Made by a program: the position numbers and the translations under genes. A DNA stretch of 64,000 bases, from positions 62,001 through 126,000 of the forward strand of contig CAYOLG010000001.1 in assembly GCA_964404745.1 (NCBI GenBank). The letters run 5' to 3'. The stretch comes from Pelagisphaera sp964404745 (GTDB lineage Bacteria > Verrucomicrobiota > Verrucomicrobiia > Opitutales > Opitutaceae). The notes below the pieces were generated by a model that was not told the origin of the DNA, made no database searches, and saw nothing but the letters and a program-made list of their open reading frames with translations. Positions 8,362 to 16,807 of the stretch are shown here, piece by piece (the stretch's first letter is position 1; each line of letters starts with the position of its first letter).

Positions 8362-10290
8362 ATGATCAACCTCTACAGCCAAATACGTTCTCAGCGTGGC
8401 TTCGCTGTCGTGGCCCTATTCGCTACCGCACTCGCTTTTGGAGAGGTCGCTCCACCCGCAGCCGAAATCAGCGAGGCCGATCTGGTTCGCCAATATCGGG
8501 AACGCTGCGAATACGTCATCGATCAGACCGTGGCCAACACGGACCCGAGCGACGTGACCCGGGGAAGCAGCTTCACAATCGCGGCCAATCTATTCAGAGG
8601 AGAGAATTTGGACTGGGCTCGGGAGCGACTTCGCCTTTCCAACGATCCTCCAACGGGAGCCATGTTTTGGATGCACCCTATGGCTCTTCTGATGCATGCC
8701 GGGCGCGACCAACTCAACGACGACGACTGGGCCTTCATCCGCGAGCTTTGGCGAACTTACTTTCCCTATCGAGGCGATACCGAAAACCATTGGGTGATGT
8801 ACTATGTGAGCCTATATTTGGTGGCGGAAATGTTTCCGGATGCCGGGCCCGCCGATTGGTACAATGGGAAGTCCTCAAAGGAAATCATGGCAGATGCCAA
8901 GGAATTCATCCTCGATTGGATGCGGATCACAACCTCCTACGGGCAAGGGGAGTATGACTCTCCCAACTACATCGAGGAATACACGCGGCCTATGGCCCTG
9001 CTAGTCGGCTGGGCTCGCGATCCGGAACTGCAGCAGATGGGAAAGATGATGATGGATTACATCCTGCTCGACTATGCTGTGGAAAATCTGGGTGGCCTCT
9101 ATGGGGGCGCTCATAGCCGACTCTACCCGCGCTACTTGCTGCAGCCGGGAATGGCGCACTCGGCAGCCCATGCCTGGCTGCTTTGGGGGCAGGGCGAGTA
9201 CAGCTCCAATGGAGGAACGCTGATGATAGCGATGAGTGGGTACACGCCGCCGTCGATCCTATTCTGGATCGCATCCGATCGTGACCAAGCCTACGTTCAT
9301 AAGGAACTCAAGCGAACCCGCTGGCGATTTCGGCATGCCGGACCCAATGCGTTCGAGGTTGATGGCAAGAAAACCATTCCTGTTTACAAGTACAGCTACG
9401 TGCACCCAGATTTCATACTCGGATCCTCCCAAGGAGGTTTGTTGCAACCGATCCAGCAGCAAACCTGGAGTCTCGTTTGGCGGGAAGAGAATTTGGTGGG
9501 CAAGTCCAATACCCTATTCGGTTTGCAGCCCTATTCGTCGCCAATCGAAGGGACGATGTACTTCAACTCGGACTGGGATACCGTCACCGATCTAATCGCC
9601 AGATCTAAGGTCGATTACGATTCGCCTGACAAATTGGAAGGGGGATCGCCTTACGAACAGGTTTTCCAGCATGAATCCAGTTTGATCGCCCTTTACGATA
9701 TCCCGGAAGGCACGCGTTTTCCACTTATCAGCACGCTGTTCTCCAGAGATGTGAATCGCCGAATCGAGGATGATTCGGGCTGGATTTTCGGACAGGGCGG
9801 ACCGATTTATATAGCCTATCGTCCCTTTGCTCCAGGAGAATGGAAGCCAGTTGACTGGACGGGTCTGCTCAAAGGCGGGGCGGGAGCTTGGTTCAGCACG
9901 GGTTTTAAGGAGTTGTCCGAAGGCAGCGAATGCCTAGTAAGCTACTCATTAAAAAATGGATACATCGTAGAAGTCGCTCCTGTGAGTGCGTACGCTACCT
10001 ATCAGGAATTCCAAGAGGCGGTAAGGGCCCTCCCGGTCGAGATTCGCCTCAAGCCAACTCCTAAGGTCCGCTACACCAATCTGGACGGAGTAGAACTAGA
10101 GGCGACTTATGGAGGAGCGCCCTCCGTCGATGGCCAGAAGGTGGATTACGCCAGCTGGAAACTTTTCGATGGGCCTTTTGCCCAGGCGGAACGGGAGAGC
10201 CAGTCCTTGGAAATGATATACGGGTCTGAGCGCTATGTCTTGGACTTCAAGAATCGGAGCGTGGAACCTTCAGTGTTAGAGAGCCAATGA
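8362..10290 (+). CDS. Secreted protein of unknown function (copy B of a duplicated family)
   Basis: A 642-residue exported protein, paralogous along its whole length to the product of 3093-5006. Shared blocks are RGDTENHWVMYY, WYNGKSS, DWMRITTSYGQGEYD, DRDQ, SSQGG, VFQHESSLIALYDIPEGTR and EDDSGWIF. The signal peptide is RGFAVVALFATALAF with cleavage near residue 30. ATG 8362 is chosen over an upstream TTG at 8302 because it puts the signal peptide at the N-terminus. A toroid plus beta-sandwich, lyase-like organisation is possible but unproven. It overlaps the following Asp-box gene by four bases (ATGA), showing that the two products are made as a set. Confidence 0.75.
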   Translation: MINLYSQIRSQRGFAVVALFATALAFGEVAPPAAEISEADLVRQYRERCEYVIDQTVANTDPSDVTRGSSFTIAANLFRGENLDWARERLRLSNDPPTGAMFWMHPMALLMHAGRDQLNDDDWAFIRELWRTYFPYRGDTENHWVMYYVSLYLVAEMFPDAGPADWYNGKSSKEIMADAKEFILDWMRITTSYGQGEYDSPNYIEEYTRPMALLVGWARDPELQQMGKMMMDYILLDYAVENLGGLYGGAHSRLYPRYLLQPGMAHSAAHAWLLWGQGEYSSNGGTLMIAMSGYTPPSILFWIASDRDQAYVHKELKRTRWRFRHAGPNAFEVDGKKTIPVYKYSYVHPDFILGSSQGGLLQPIQQQTWSLVWREENLVGKSNTLFGLQPYSSPIEGTMYFNSDWDTVTDLIARSKVDYDSPDKLEGGSPYEQVFQHESSLIALYDIPEGTRFPLISTLFSRDVNRRIEDDSGWIFGQGGPIYIAYRPFAPGEWKPVDWTGLLKGGAGAWFSTGFKELSEGSECLVSYSLKNGYIVEVAPVSAYATYQEFQEAVRALPVEIRLKPTPKVRYTNLDGVELEATYGGAPSVDGQKVDYASWKLFDGPFAQAERESQSLEMIYGSERYVLDFKNRSVEPSVLESQ

Positions 10291-11300
10291 AGCAGAGGAT
10301 TTTACGATATTTCACCTTGGGTTTGGCGTTCGTCTTTCCTCCGCTCGAGGCTGATGAGGAACGGACCCTTTTTGTCGCCTTTGCCATGACCAAGGCTCAA
10401 GAAGCGAGTTCGATTCCCACCGATTCGGGCATATTCCTCAGGAACGAAGAGGATGACTCCTGGCGACGCATTGGGCCGGTCATTCAATCCATGAATAGCT
10501 TGGCTGTGGATCCCGCTGCTCCGGCGACGATGTTCATGGCCTGCGGCAACGGGATTGTCCGCTCGAAAAATGGTGGGGAAACCTGGCGAATGGTCACGGG
10601 ATGGCGGGAAAGCGACTTTATCAAAATCGCCATAGATCCAAAAAATGGAGACAATATCTACGCTACATCGGTTTGGGGCTTTCATCTGAGTAGAGATGGC
10701 GGGGATTCCTGGACTGCGGCTAATAAAGGGCTCGAGGAAACTTACTGTCGGCCCATCATTGTAGATCATCGCAAACCAAAACGGTTGTTGCTTGGAACGG
10801 GAAATGGCATCTATGAGAGCCGCAATGCGGGCGACTCTTGGACTCGGGCCCGGAATTCTCCACAATCGGCGATTTTGCGAATGGATCGCAGCCGTAAAAA
10901 TCCCGATTTGTGGATTGCTGGATCCGAAGGCGAGGGCGTGTATTTATCGACCAATGACGGGAAGTCATGGCAATCCGTCGCTGAAGCTTTGAGCGAAACC
11001 AACGTCTACGGCGTCTCCCTTCATCCTGAGAACGAATCGCGCATGGCGGCGGGCGGTTGGAGCCAGGGCGTTTGGGTATCAAACAATGGTGGGGAATCTT
11101 GGGAATACAGGAACTCGGGACTGCCCTCCAAAAACGTTACCGCAGTCGTTTTCGACGAAAACCACTCCGATCGACTGTGGGTGTCCACCTTTGAAGAGGG
11201 GACGTACTACACGGATGATGATGGAAAGACCTGGAAGGATGGCGATTTATATGGGGCTTATGTTTTCGATTTGGACTTCGTTGCCAGGGCGAAAGAATGA
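10287..11300 (+). CDS. Secreted Asp-box (BNR) repeat beta-propeller protein (copy B)
   Basis: A 337-residue paralogue of the 5017-6036 product with a short signal peptide (YFTLGLAFVFPPLEA). Asp-box-like motifs recur at regular spacing: NGGETWRMV, DGGDSWTAA, NAGDSWTRA, NDGKSWQSV, NGGESWEYR and DDGKTWKDG. This predicts a six- or seven-bladed propeller. Its ATG overlaps the stop of the upstream gene (ATGA), and the PepE-like lipoprotein gene begins four bases after its stop, giving a tight three-gene run. A ligand-binding or scaffold role beside the 642-residue protein is inferred. Confidence 0.8.
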   Translation: MKQRILRYFTLGLAFVFPPLEADEERTLFVAFAMTKAQEASSIPTDSGIFLRNEEDDSWRRIGPVIQSMNSLAVDPAAPATMFMACGNGIVRSKNGGETWRMVTGWRESDFIKIAIDPKNGDNIYATSVWGFHLSRDGGDSWTAANKGLEETYCRPIIVDHRKPKRLLLGTGNGIYESRNAGDSWTRARNSPQSAILRMDRSRKNPDLWIAGSEGEGVYLSTNDGKSWQSVAEALSETNVYGVSLHPENESRMAAGGWSQGVWVSNNGGESWEYRNSGLPSKNVTAVVFDENHSDRLWVSTFEEGTYYTDDDGKTWKDGDLYGAYVFDLDFVARAKE

Positions 11301-11304
11301 TGCC

Positions 11305-12204
11305 ATGCCGATTTTCCGGATTATTCGATCGGGGCGGTATCTGAGGATTGAGTATCTGCTGCTATTCGCCTTATATGCTGCTCTTTCAGGATGTATGCAA
11401 AATAGCGTTACCGACGAACTCCCCGACGAGGCCCAACGCCAAAACGTGAATGCCTTGCTTTTGAGCGCAACGACAAACCCGGGGCAGAAATCCCTAGAGC
11501 ACGCAAAAGCTGATATCGCTAGCACCTTTGGCCCGTCTAAGCGGATACTGCTGATCAATTACGCCAGCCTCCCCGACAAGCGCGATGCCTACGCGGAGAG
11601 GATGAAACGCGAGTTCGCCCAGATTGGACCCGGTTACGCCATTGAATCTCTCCACGCCACCCCCGCGGACCAACGCTTAGCCGCAGTTCAAAACGCGGAG
11701 GGATTTTACGTTAGTGGAGGCAACACTTTCTTGCTTCTCAGAGAGCTCTACGAGGACGGACTAGTTGTGGCCGTCCGCGATCGAGTACTCCAAGGAACGC
11801 CCTATATAGGATCCAGCGCCGGGTCCAACATAGCCGGCCAGTTCATTGGCACCACTAACGACTTTCCCATAACTGATGTGCCGACCCGCAGAGCGTTGGG
11901 ATTGATGGACGCCAATTTCAACCCGCATCACCCAGATCGAGAATCCGAAGAGACGGAATTCGGTTCCCGGCAATATAAGATCGGAGAATACGTGGCCTAT
12001 AACCATGACGAGGTCGTCATCGGCGTCACCAATCCAGGCATGCTGCGGATCCAGGGGAATACTTTGTCCCTTCGGGGAACGGGCGCTGCCGCTTATATTG
12101 CCTACAGGGGGAAAATTGAAACCACTCCATCGGTGGTAGATGGAGAGATCTCCCGGGCGATCGAGTCTATCCGACAAAAAAGTCAATCTGTCCACGGGCC
12201 CTAG
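11305..12204 (+). CDS. PepE-like (peptidase S51) lipoprotein
   Basis: A 299-residue protein with a lipoprotein signal (YLLLFALYAALSGC, lipobox LSGC) and a peptidase S51/dipeptidase E-like domain. The nucleophile-elbow Ser sits in GSSAGSN, and NPHHPDR supplies the likely His. An upstream FYVSGGNTFLLLREL block is typical of the family. PepE enzymes cleave Asp-X dipeptides; cyanophycinase is a relative. An envelope-anchored copy would act on periplasmic substrates. ATG 11305 is preferred to in-frame upstream starts inside the Asp-box gene because it begins the lipoprotein signal. It is last gene of the plus-strand run. Confidence 0.78.
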   Translation: MPIFRIIRSGRYLRIEYLLLFALYAALSGCMQNSVTDELPDEAQRQNVNALLLSATTNPGQKSLEHAKADIASTFGPSKRILLINYASLPDKRDAYAERMKREFAQIGPGYAIESLHATPADQRLAAVQNAEGFYVSGGNTFLLLRELYEDGLVVAVRDRVLQGTPYIGSSAGSNIAGQFIGTTNDFPITDVPTRRALGLMDANFNPHHPDRESEETEFGSRQYKIGEYVAYNHDEVVIGVTNPGMLRIQGNTLSLRGTGAAAYIAYRGKIETTPSVVDGEISRAIESIRQKSQSVHGP

Positions 12205-12300
12205 TGTGCTGTCAGTGATGTATCGCGCAGAATTCCTCTCCGGGATCGCGCCCGGCTCACTCGTTTTTTTAAGAGCCCGGCCTTGTGTTAAAATTGTGTT

Positions 12301-12332
12301 AACGGGTTCAAAAAGATATTGACCCGTTTTTG
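12301..12332 (+). terminator. Possible intrinsic terminator after the PepE-like gene
   Basis: Arms AACGGGT (12301-12307) and ACCCGTT (12322-12328), extendable by CAA/TTG with one bulge, are followed by a short T run. The position, about 100 bases after the stop of the PepE-like gene and before the AraC gene, fits a terminator, though the T tract is short. Confidence 0.45.
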
Positions 12333-12353
12333 CAAACGAGTCTCAATGTCGCC

Positions 12354-12372
12354 GTTATTGAGATTCATTATC
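12354..12372. promoter_or_regulatory. Candidate Fur box upstream of the AraC regulator
   Basis: GTTATTGAGATTCATTATC matches the 19-base Escherichia coli Fur consensus at 15 of 19 positions by eye, with the right half nearly perfect. It ends nine bases before the regulator's ATG, so bound Fur would block the promoter or early transcription. An overlapping inverted repeat, TCTCAAT (12341-12347) and ATTGAGA (12357-12363), could instead be an autoregulatory site. Iron control is consistent with the TonB siderophore receptor downstream. Confidence 0.5.
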
Positions 12373-12380
12373 TTTAAGCG

Positions 12381-13301
12381 ATGATTTCTTGTCCCTTCCA
12401 GAAACCCGAAGAATCGATTGCCCGCGTGGGTGAAGTTACGGCTTGGCAGCGGCAATTTGCCCATCGCGACGGACTGTCTTTCGCTGTTTATAGGATTCCA
12501 AATGAGTCGACGACCTTCTCGTGGCCGTTCAACTCGTTCTTGCAAATCGTTTTCGTGGCCAAGGGTCGGATCTCTATTTCGCTCCCCGACGTGGGAACCC
12601 GTTCCGCTGTCGCGGGTGATTGGTTTGTCATCTCGCTGGGAGGATGGACGGGCGCGACCTCACTGGAGGGCGACGTGGAGATTGGCGTCATCGAATGTTC
12701 GAAAGAGATTTGGCAGGGATTGGTGACCGAGCAGGATGCTCTCTTTCACGCTCGCAAAGCTTGTTTCGCGTGTTCGCAGCGTCAGGAAGCAATATTGACC
12801 AAGGGGCCTCAGGATGCTCGTATGCAGAGTTTGGCCGAAGATCTTCTCAGTAGTGAAGGTAGATCTCCTTGCGACTGTCTTTTGGTAGATTCCATGACCT
12901 TGGAGTTCTTGGCTCGGGTTTGCGATTCTAGCGTGCTCAGCGGTTCCGCCAAGCCGGAGCCTTGCGATCGAGATGAAGATCAGGATTCTCTTGCGGCAGC
13001 GGCCACCTACCTGGAGCAGAATCTGGCTGAGGATCATTCTATCGCAGCGTTGAGCAGGAAGTTCGCCTTGAACGAGTTCAAACTAAAGCGGGGTTTTAGG
13101 GAACGTTACGGAAGCACGGTATTCGGCTACTTGCGACAACGACGCATGGACCGGGCTCGGCAGCTACTGGCTAGTCGCAGGTGTTCGGTTTTGGAAGCGG
13201 CTAACGCCGTGGGCTACTCCAATCCCAGCCACTTTGCCCGGGCCTTCCGGGAATCCTTTGGCATCAACCCCAAATCCTTCGTCGTGGAACGCGCCCGATG
13301 A
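12381..13301 (+). CDS. AraC-family transcriptional regulator (PchR-like context)
   Basis: A 306-residue regulator with an N-terminal sensing domain (cupin-like VFVAKGRISISLPD region, about residues 55-90) and a C-terminal AraC double helix-turn-helix (about residues 205-306). The C-terminal signature AANAVGYSNPSHFARAFRESFG is clear to the eye. The next transport gene is a TonB-dependent siderophore receptor, an arrangement shared with PchR-type iron regulators, so a ferric-siderophore co-inducer is inferred. A candidate Fur box precedes it. Its stop overlaps the start of a small Cys-rich gene (ATGA). Confidence 0.88.
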   Translation: MISCPFQKPEESIARVGEVTAWQRQFAHRDGLSFAVYRIPNESTTFSWPFNSFLQIVFVAKGRISISLPDVGTRSAVAGDWFVISLGGWTGATSLEGDVEIGVIECSKEIWQGLVTEQDALFHARKACFACSQRQEAILTKGPQDARMQSLAEDLLSSEGRSPCDCLLVDSMTLEFLARVCDSSVLSGSAKPEPCDRDEDQDSLAAAATYLEQNLAEDHSIAALSRKFALNEFKLKRGFRERYGSTVFGYLRQRRMDRARQLLASRRCSVLEAANAVGYSNPSHFARAFRESFGINPKSFVVERAR

Positions 13302-13468
13302 GTCTCGCTGCTAAAAGCCTTTGCGGCATGAAGCGTTCCACGATCCGCGAGCACTTCAAGGAAGTCCAAAAAATCGTCAGCTGCCCCAAGTTCGTCTGCG
13401 GCAAATGCGCCCGAGTGGCCAGCCAAAGCTGCTTCCTCTGCAAAGCCCGAAGACTAGGGAAGCACTAG
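13298..13468 (+). CDS. Small Cys-rich protein, zinc-ribbon-like spacing
   Basis: A 56-residue open frame whose ATG overlaps the AraC stop by four bases (ATGA). It is basic and has six Cys. Five lie in a C-x4-C-x2-C-x7-C-x2-C pattern (residues 29, 34, 37, 45, 48), which suggests binding of zinc, iron or an Fe-S cluster. No family is recognised. The tight coupling and ordered Cys spacing argue that it is a real gene, probably acting with the regulator or the iron-uptake unit. It has no signal peptide, so it should be cytosolic. Confidence 0.6.
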   Translation: MSLAAKSLCGMKRSTIREHFKEVQKIVSCPKFVCGKCARVASQSCFLCKARRLGKH

Positions 13469-13595
13469 ACCCCAGCAGAATCTATCCGTGTAGGCCGACC
13501 CTTCAGTCCGGCCCAGACGCCGCTCAAGCGATACTGCTTGTGCATTCAAAGTGATCACGTGATCAACTTCAGTGCACAATGAACAATGGTTTATT

Positions 13596-14018
13596 TCAGG
13601 GACGTACGGTTTTCAAGCGCTCGAACCGCTGGAAGTCGCCGTCGAAGGAAACTAGCTTCGCGCCGTTCTCAATGGCCAAGGCGGCCAGGTGGGCGTCCGT
13701 CGTTAGATTGCCCGCGGTTCCCGATTCCTCTAGCAGCTCTTTCAAGGTACGCCAGTGTTCGGGCCCGGGTTCAAGTACTTCTGCAACTGGCTGTTTGAGC
13801 CAGCCATCGATCACAACCATCGCTTGCGATGCCGAAAGCGGTTTTGGGAAGATCCTAGGGTTGGTAGCGATACGCATGAAACCGAGAATTACCACCCAGG
13901 CAAAAGCAACGGGCTCCTCGCTGTTCAATGCGTCCTCGAGGTAGCGTTTGGCTACTTTGTGTAGAACGCTATCCTTGTTAATGGCATACAGACAGACATT
14001 CAGGTCGATTACTTGCAT
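13596..14018 (-). CDS. vapC: PIN-domain toxin, VapC type (locus 1)
   Basis: A 140-residue PIN-domain protein of the TA-PIN group. Acidic active-site positions are visible at the N-terminus (MQVIDLN), in TTDAHLAALA, and near the C-terminus (VSFDGDF). VapC toxins are Mg-dependent endoribonucleases that cut tRNA or rRNA. It starts one base after the antitoxin stop, in the same transcript. The pair lies between the AraC/Cys-rich unit and the TonB receptor and is read against both, which suggests a later insertion. Confidence 0.85.
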   Translation of the reverse strand: MQVIDLNVCLYAINKDSVLHKVAKRYLEDALNSEEPVAFAWVVILGFMRIATNPRIFPKPLSASQAMVVIDGWLKQPVAEVLEPGPEHWRTLKELLEESGTAGNLTTDAHLAALAIENGAKLVSFDGDFQRFERLKTVRP

Positions 14019-14019
14019 G

Positions 14020-14283
14020 CTACTTACGCGATTCCAGTTTCGCCGAAACCGCTTCGTCCTCTAGTTCATCGGCAAGAGACAGGGCTTTTTCCAAGTTGAC
14101 GCGTGGCCCGCCTAGTGACCGCGAAGGACAGCGGTAGGGTTTTGGAGTCGAAGGGGCCCGCTTGGAGCCTAAGTCCTTTGCGAGCGCTTCATTTATGATC
14201 GCTTTGATAGACTTCTGCTCGTCGAGCGCTTTGCGCTTTATCTGTCGCATGATTTTATCGTCTATGTCTAACGTTGTACGCAT
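14020..14283 (-). CDS. vapB: Ribbon-helix-helix antitoxin, VapB type (locus 1)
   Basis: An 87-residue antitoxin. The N-terminal MRTTLDIDDKIMRQIKRKA followed by a KSIKAIINEAL helix is a ribbon-helix-helix DNA-binding fold. The C-terminal part is flexible and acidic (SLADELEDEAV), as expected for toxin binding. It is first gene of the pair. Its start codon is part of a perfect 13-base inverted repeat that is very likely the operator. Confidence 0.85.
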   Translation of the reverse strand: MRTTLDIDDKIMRQIKRKALDEQKSIKAIINEALAKDLGSKRAPSTPKPYRCPSRSLGGPRVNLEKALSLADELEDEAVSAKLESRK

Positions 14284-14313
14284 ATTCGCATACTTTATTT
14301 GTATGCGAATATG
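14281..14313. promoter_or_regulatory. Probable VapB operator, perfect 13-base inverted repeat
   Basis: CATATTCGCATAC (14281-14293) and GTATGCGAATATG (14301-14313) are perfect inverted repeats separated by TTTATTT. The left arm contains the vapB start codon. The likely use is autorepression by VapB or VapBC. If the transcript started upstream, the arms would also fold over the start codon. Confidence 0.7.
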
Positions 14314-14360
14314 TCAAGATGCACCACATTTATCCCTCATCCTAGCCCCTTCATCCTCCC

Positions 14361-14387
14361 AAAAAGCTCCGTTTCGGAGCTTTTTTT
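14361..14387. terminator. Bidirectional intrinsic terminator-like hairpin
   Basis: AAAAAGCTCCG, then TTT, then CGGAGCTTTTTTT form a strong stem with A and T tracts on both sides. It lies between divergent genes (vapB and the TonB receptor), where a terminator is unexpected. It may be a remnant from before the vapBC insertion, or an attenuator in the receptor leader, 55 bases before its start. Confidence 0.7.
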
Positions 14388-14441
14388 ATCCCTCTCGGGG
14401 CGGACACTCGTCTTCGAGTCTGCTATGGTTTGGGCCAGAGG

Positions 14442-16604
14442 ATGAAAACCTATCGCATTCTAGAAGTAATGAAATCCGTGCCGACCCGCCTGTTCGGGGT
14501 CGCGGCGATTTCCCTGTCTTTTGCCGCCCCTGCGGTTTTAGCCCAGACGTCTGAAAGTGGCATTGCGGGTACAGTCGCCCTCGAAGATCTCGAGGTGGTT
14601 GGACGATATCTCTATTCGGATAAGATCAACGCCTTGAGAACGCCCACACCCGTTATCGATGTGCCTCAGAGCCTTTCGATTATTACGGCGGACACGATCG
14701 CTTTGCAGGGCTTCGATAGTATTGGCGACATCATCAGCTATACGCCGGGTGTCAGTACATCCCAGGGTGAAGGCCACCGGGACGCGGTGGTGTTTCGAGG
14801 CGTCCGTTCCACGGCTGATTTCTTTATCGATGGCGTTCGCGACGACGTTCAATACTACCGGCCCCTTTACAATCTGGAGCAGGTAGAAATTCTCCGCGGC
14901 CCCAACGCCCTCCTCTTTGGTCGTGGTGGTACGGGCGGGATATTGAATCGGGTTACCAAAAAGGGTGTAGTTGGTTCGGAATTCACGAACTACCAAGCGA
15001 GTATGGATAGCTTTGGAGCATTTGGCGTCCAGATCGACAGCAACTTCGCGTTTGATCGCAATGCGGCAGTCCGGGTGAACGCGATGTTCGAGAGCCTGGA
15101 CAATCACCGTGATTTTTATGACGGCGAACGGATCGGCATAAACCCGACCGGCAGAGTCCAGCTAAGTGAAGGGTCTGCGCTCGATTTGTCTTACGAGTAC
15201 TTGGATCATGAACGCTTCATCGACCGCGGAATTCCTACGGGCTCAGATGGACGTCCTGTGGAGGCTTTCGAAAAAACTGTTTTCGGTGATCCCGACCTGA
15301 ACAAAACCGAACTGGAAGCGCATTTGCTTCGAGCTGCAGTCCAGCAAGAGTTTTCGGACAATCTGAAAGGCAACTTTACCGCTTTCTACGGCGACTACGA
15401 TAAGTTGTATGAGAATTTCTACGTATCGAGTTACGATCAGGCTGCTACTCCTAAAGAGGTGACACTCGACGGATACGTCGACACCACTCGACGCGAAAAT
15501 TTTATCCTGTCAGGAAACTTGATCGGGGAATTCCTCACCGATAGCATTAGTCATACGGTTATCTTCGGGGCTGAATATATCGACACTTCGTCAAATCAGG
15601 ATCGCTACAACTCTATCTGGGATGCTACCTCAGACGATAACGAGGTATTCGCGGCCACCCGTCCCCTCAACTTGCGCGGAGGCGTTGGCGTCAATGCTTC
15701 AGGCGAGACGACTCGGAACGATTATACGACGGACCTCGATGACGATACGCGAGTGGGCATAAACGTCTTTTCAGCCTACATTCAAGATGAGATCGAGCTC
15801 AATAATCAGTGGGATGTGGTACTGGGAGCTCGATTCGACAGCTTCGAAATCGATGTTTTCAACGTTCCGGCTAACGAAAACCGTAGCCGTACCGATGACG
15901 AGATATTGCCTCGCCTTGGCTTGGTGTTCAAGCCCCAAGAAAACGTTTCCCTCTACGGAAGCTACAGCGAGTCCTTCTTGCCACGCAGTGGCGAGCAATT
16001 TGCCGATATCAACGGCAGCGCCAATCAACTGGATCCGAACACCTACTCCAATCTCGAGGCGGGCATAAAGTGGGATATTAACCAAAGCGTTAACTTGACC
16101 TTTTCCCTTTTCGAAGTTGAGCAAAGCTCGCCGCAGGTCGCCGATAGCGATCCGTCGACTTTGGATGTTATCGACTCGGAAATCACGGGCTACGAATTGC
16201 AGCTTCAGGGTAGGATTACGGATACTTGGTATGTATCGGCCGGATACAGCAATCTAGATGGCGAGCAAGTTAGCCGTTCAGGGCCTACCGGATTGCGTCC
16301 GCGCGAATTACCGGAGAACATGTTCTCTCTCTGGAACAATTTGCAAGTGACAGATGAGTTCGCTCTGGGTCTGGGCCTGACTCACCAGGGCAGCAGTTAC
16401 ATAAACAACAACAACAGCGCCATACTGCCGAGCTACACTCGTATCGATGCGGCAGCGTATTACGATCTCTCCGACGACCTGCGCCTTCAGATAAACGTCG
16501 AGAATCTGACGGACGAGCTCTACTTCCCAAACTCCCACAGTACTCATCAGGCGTCTGTTGGGGCGCCCCTCGGCGCTCGAATCACCGTGATCGGGCGATT
16601 CTAG
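14442..16604 (+). CDS. TonB-dependent siderophore receptor
   Basis: A 720-residue outer-membrane receptor. A signal peptide (RLFGVAAISLSFAAPAVLAQ) is followed by a plug domain (about residues 65-170, with DVPQSLSIITADTI, FRGVRSTADFFIDGVRDD and EQVEILRGPNALLFGRGGTGG) and a 22-strand beta-barrel ending in ARITVIGRF with terminal Phe. Features fit the FhuA/FecA-like siderophore group. No N-terminal signalling domain is present, so regulation is not of the FecI/FecR type. ATG 14442 is used; ATG 14469 would also keep the signal. The nearby AraC regulator and candidate Fur box support iron uptake. Confidence 0.9.
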   Translation: MKTYRILEVMKSVPTRLFGVAAISLSFAAPAVLAQTSESGIAGTVALEDLEVVGRYLYSDKINALRTPTPVIDVPQSLSIITADTIALQGFDSIGDIISYTPGVSTSQGEGHRDAVVFRGVRSTADFFIDGVRDDVQYYRPLYNLEQVEILRGPNALLFGRGGTGGILNRVTKKGVVGSEFTNYQASMDSFGAFGVQIDSNFAFDRNAAVRVNAMFESLDNHRDFYDGERIGINPTGRVQLSEGSALDLSYEYLDHERFIDRGIPTGSDGRPVEAFEKTVFGDPDLNKTELEAHLLRAAVQQEFSDNLKGNFTAFYGDYDKLYENFYVSSYDQAATPKEVTLDGYVDTTRRENFILSGNLIGEFLTDSISHTVIFGAEYIDTSSNQDRYNSIWDATSDDNEVFAATRPLNLRGGVGVNASGETTRNDYTTDLDDDTRVGINVFSAYIQDEIELNNQWDVVLGARFDSFEIDVFNVPANENRSRTDDEILPRLGLVFKPQENVSLYGSYSESFLPRSGEQFADINGSANQLDPNTYSNLEAGIKWDINQSVNLTFSLFEVEQSSPQVADSDPSTLDVIDSEITGYELQLQGRITDTWYVSAGYSNLDGEQVSRSGPTGLRPRELPENMFSLWNNLQVTDEFALGLGLTHQGSSYINNNNSAILPSYTRIDAAAYYDLSDDLRLQINVENLTDELYFPNSHSTHQASVGAPLGARITVIGRF

Positions 16605-16807
16605 TCTGTTTTATGATTTAGGTCGGCAAGCGAGCGATCTCACGCCTGCGCGCTGCTTCGCTTCTGCGGCCCAAGCCCAGCGCCAACCAACTGTAGAATA
16701 GGCTTCTGGCCTGCTGCTTCTTTCGATGGATACAGGCAGGATACCTGTGCTACTTCTAAAATCGGCGCTCGGAGATCGCCGCTTGTATGCATTGGTCGTC
16801 GGGCATA
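16605..16807. repeat. Intergenic repeat cluster downstream of the TonB receptor
   Basis: No gene was found. Three small hairpins are visible: AGGC, TTCTG, GCCT (16700-16712); ACAGG and CCTGT arms (16732-16748); and CGGCG, CTCGGAGAT, CGCCG (16763-16781), the last belonging to the CTCGGAGAT-loop family. The mix of families is typical of spacers in this window. Confidence 0.65.
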
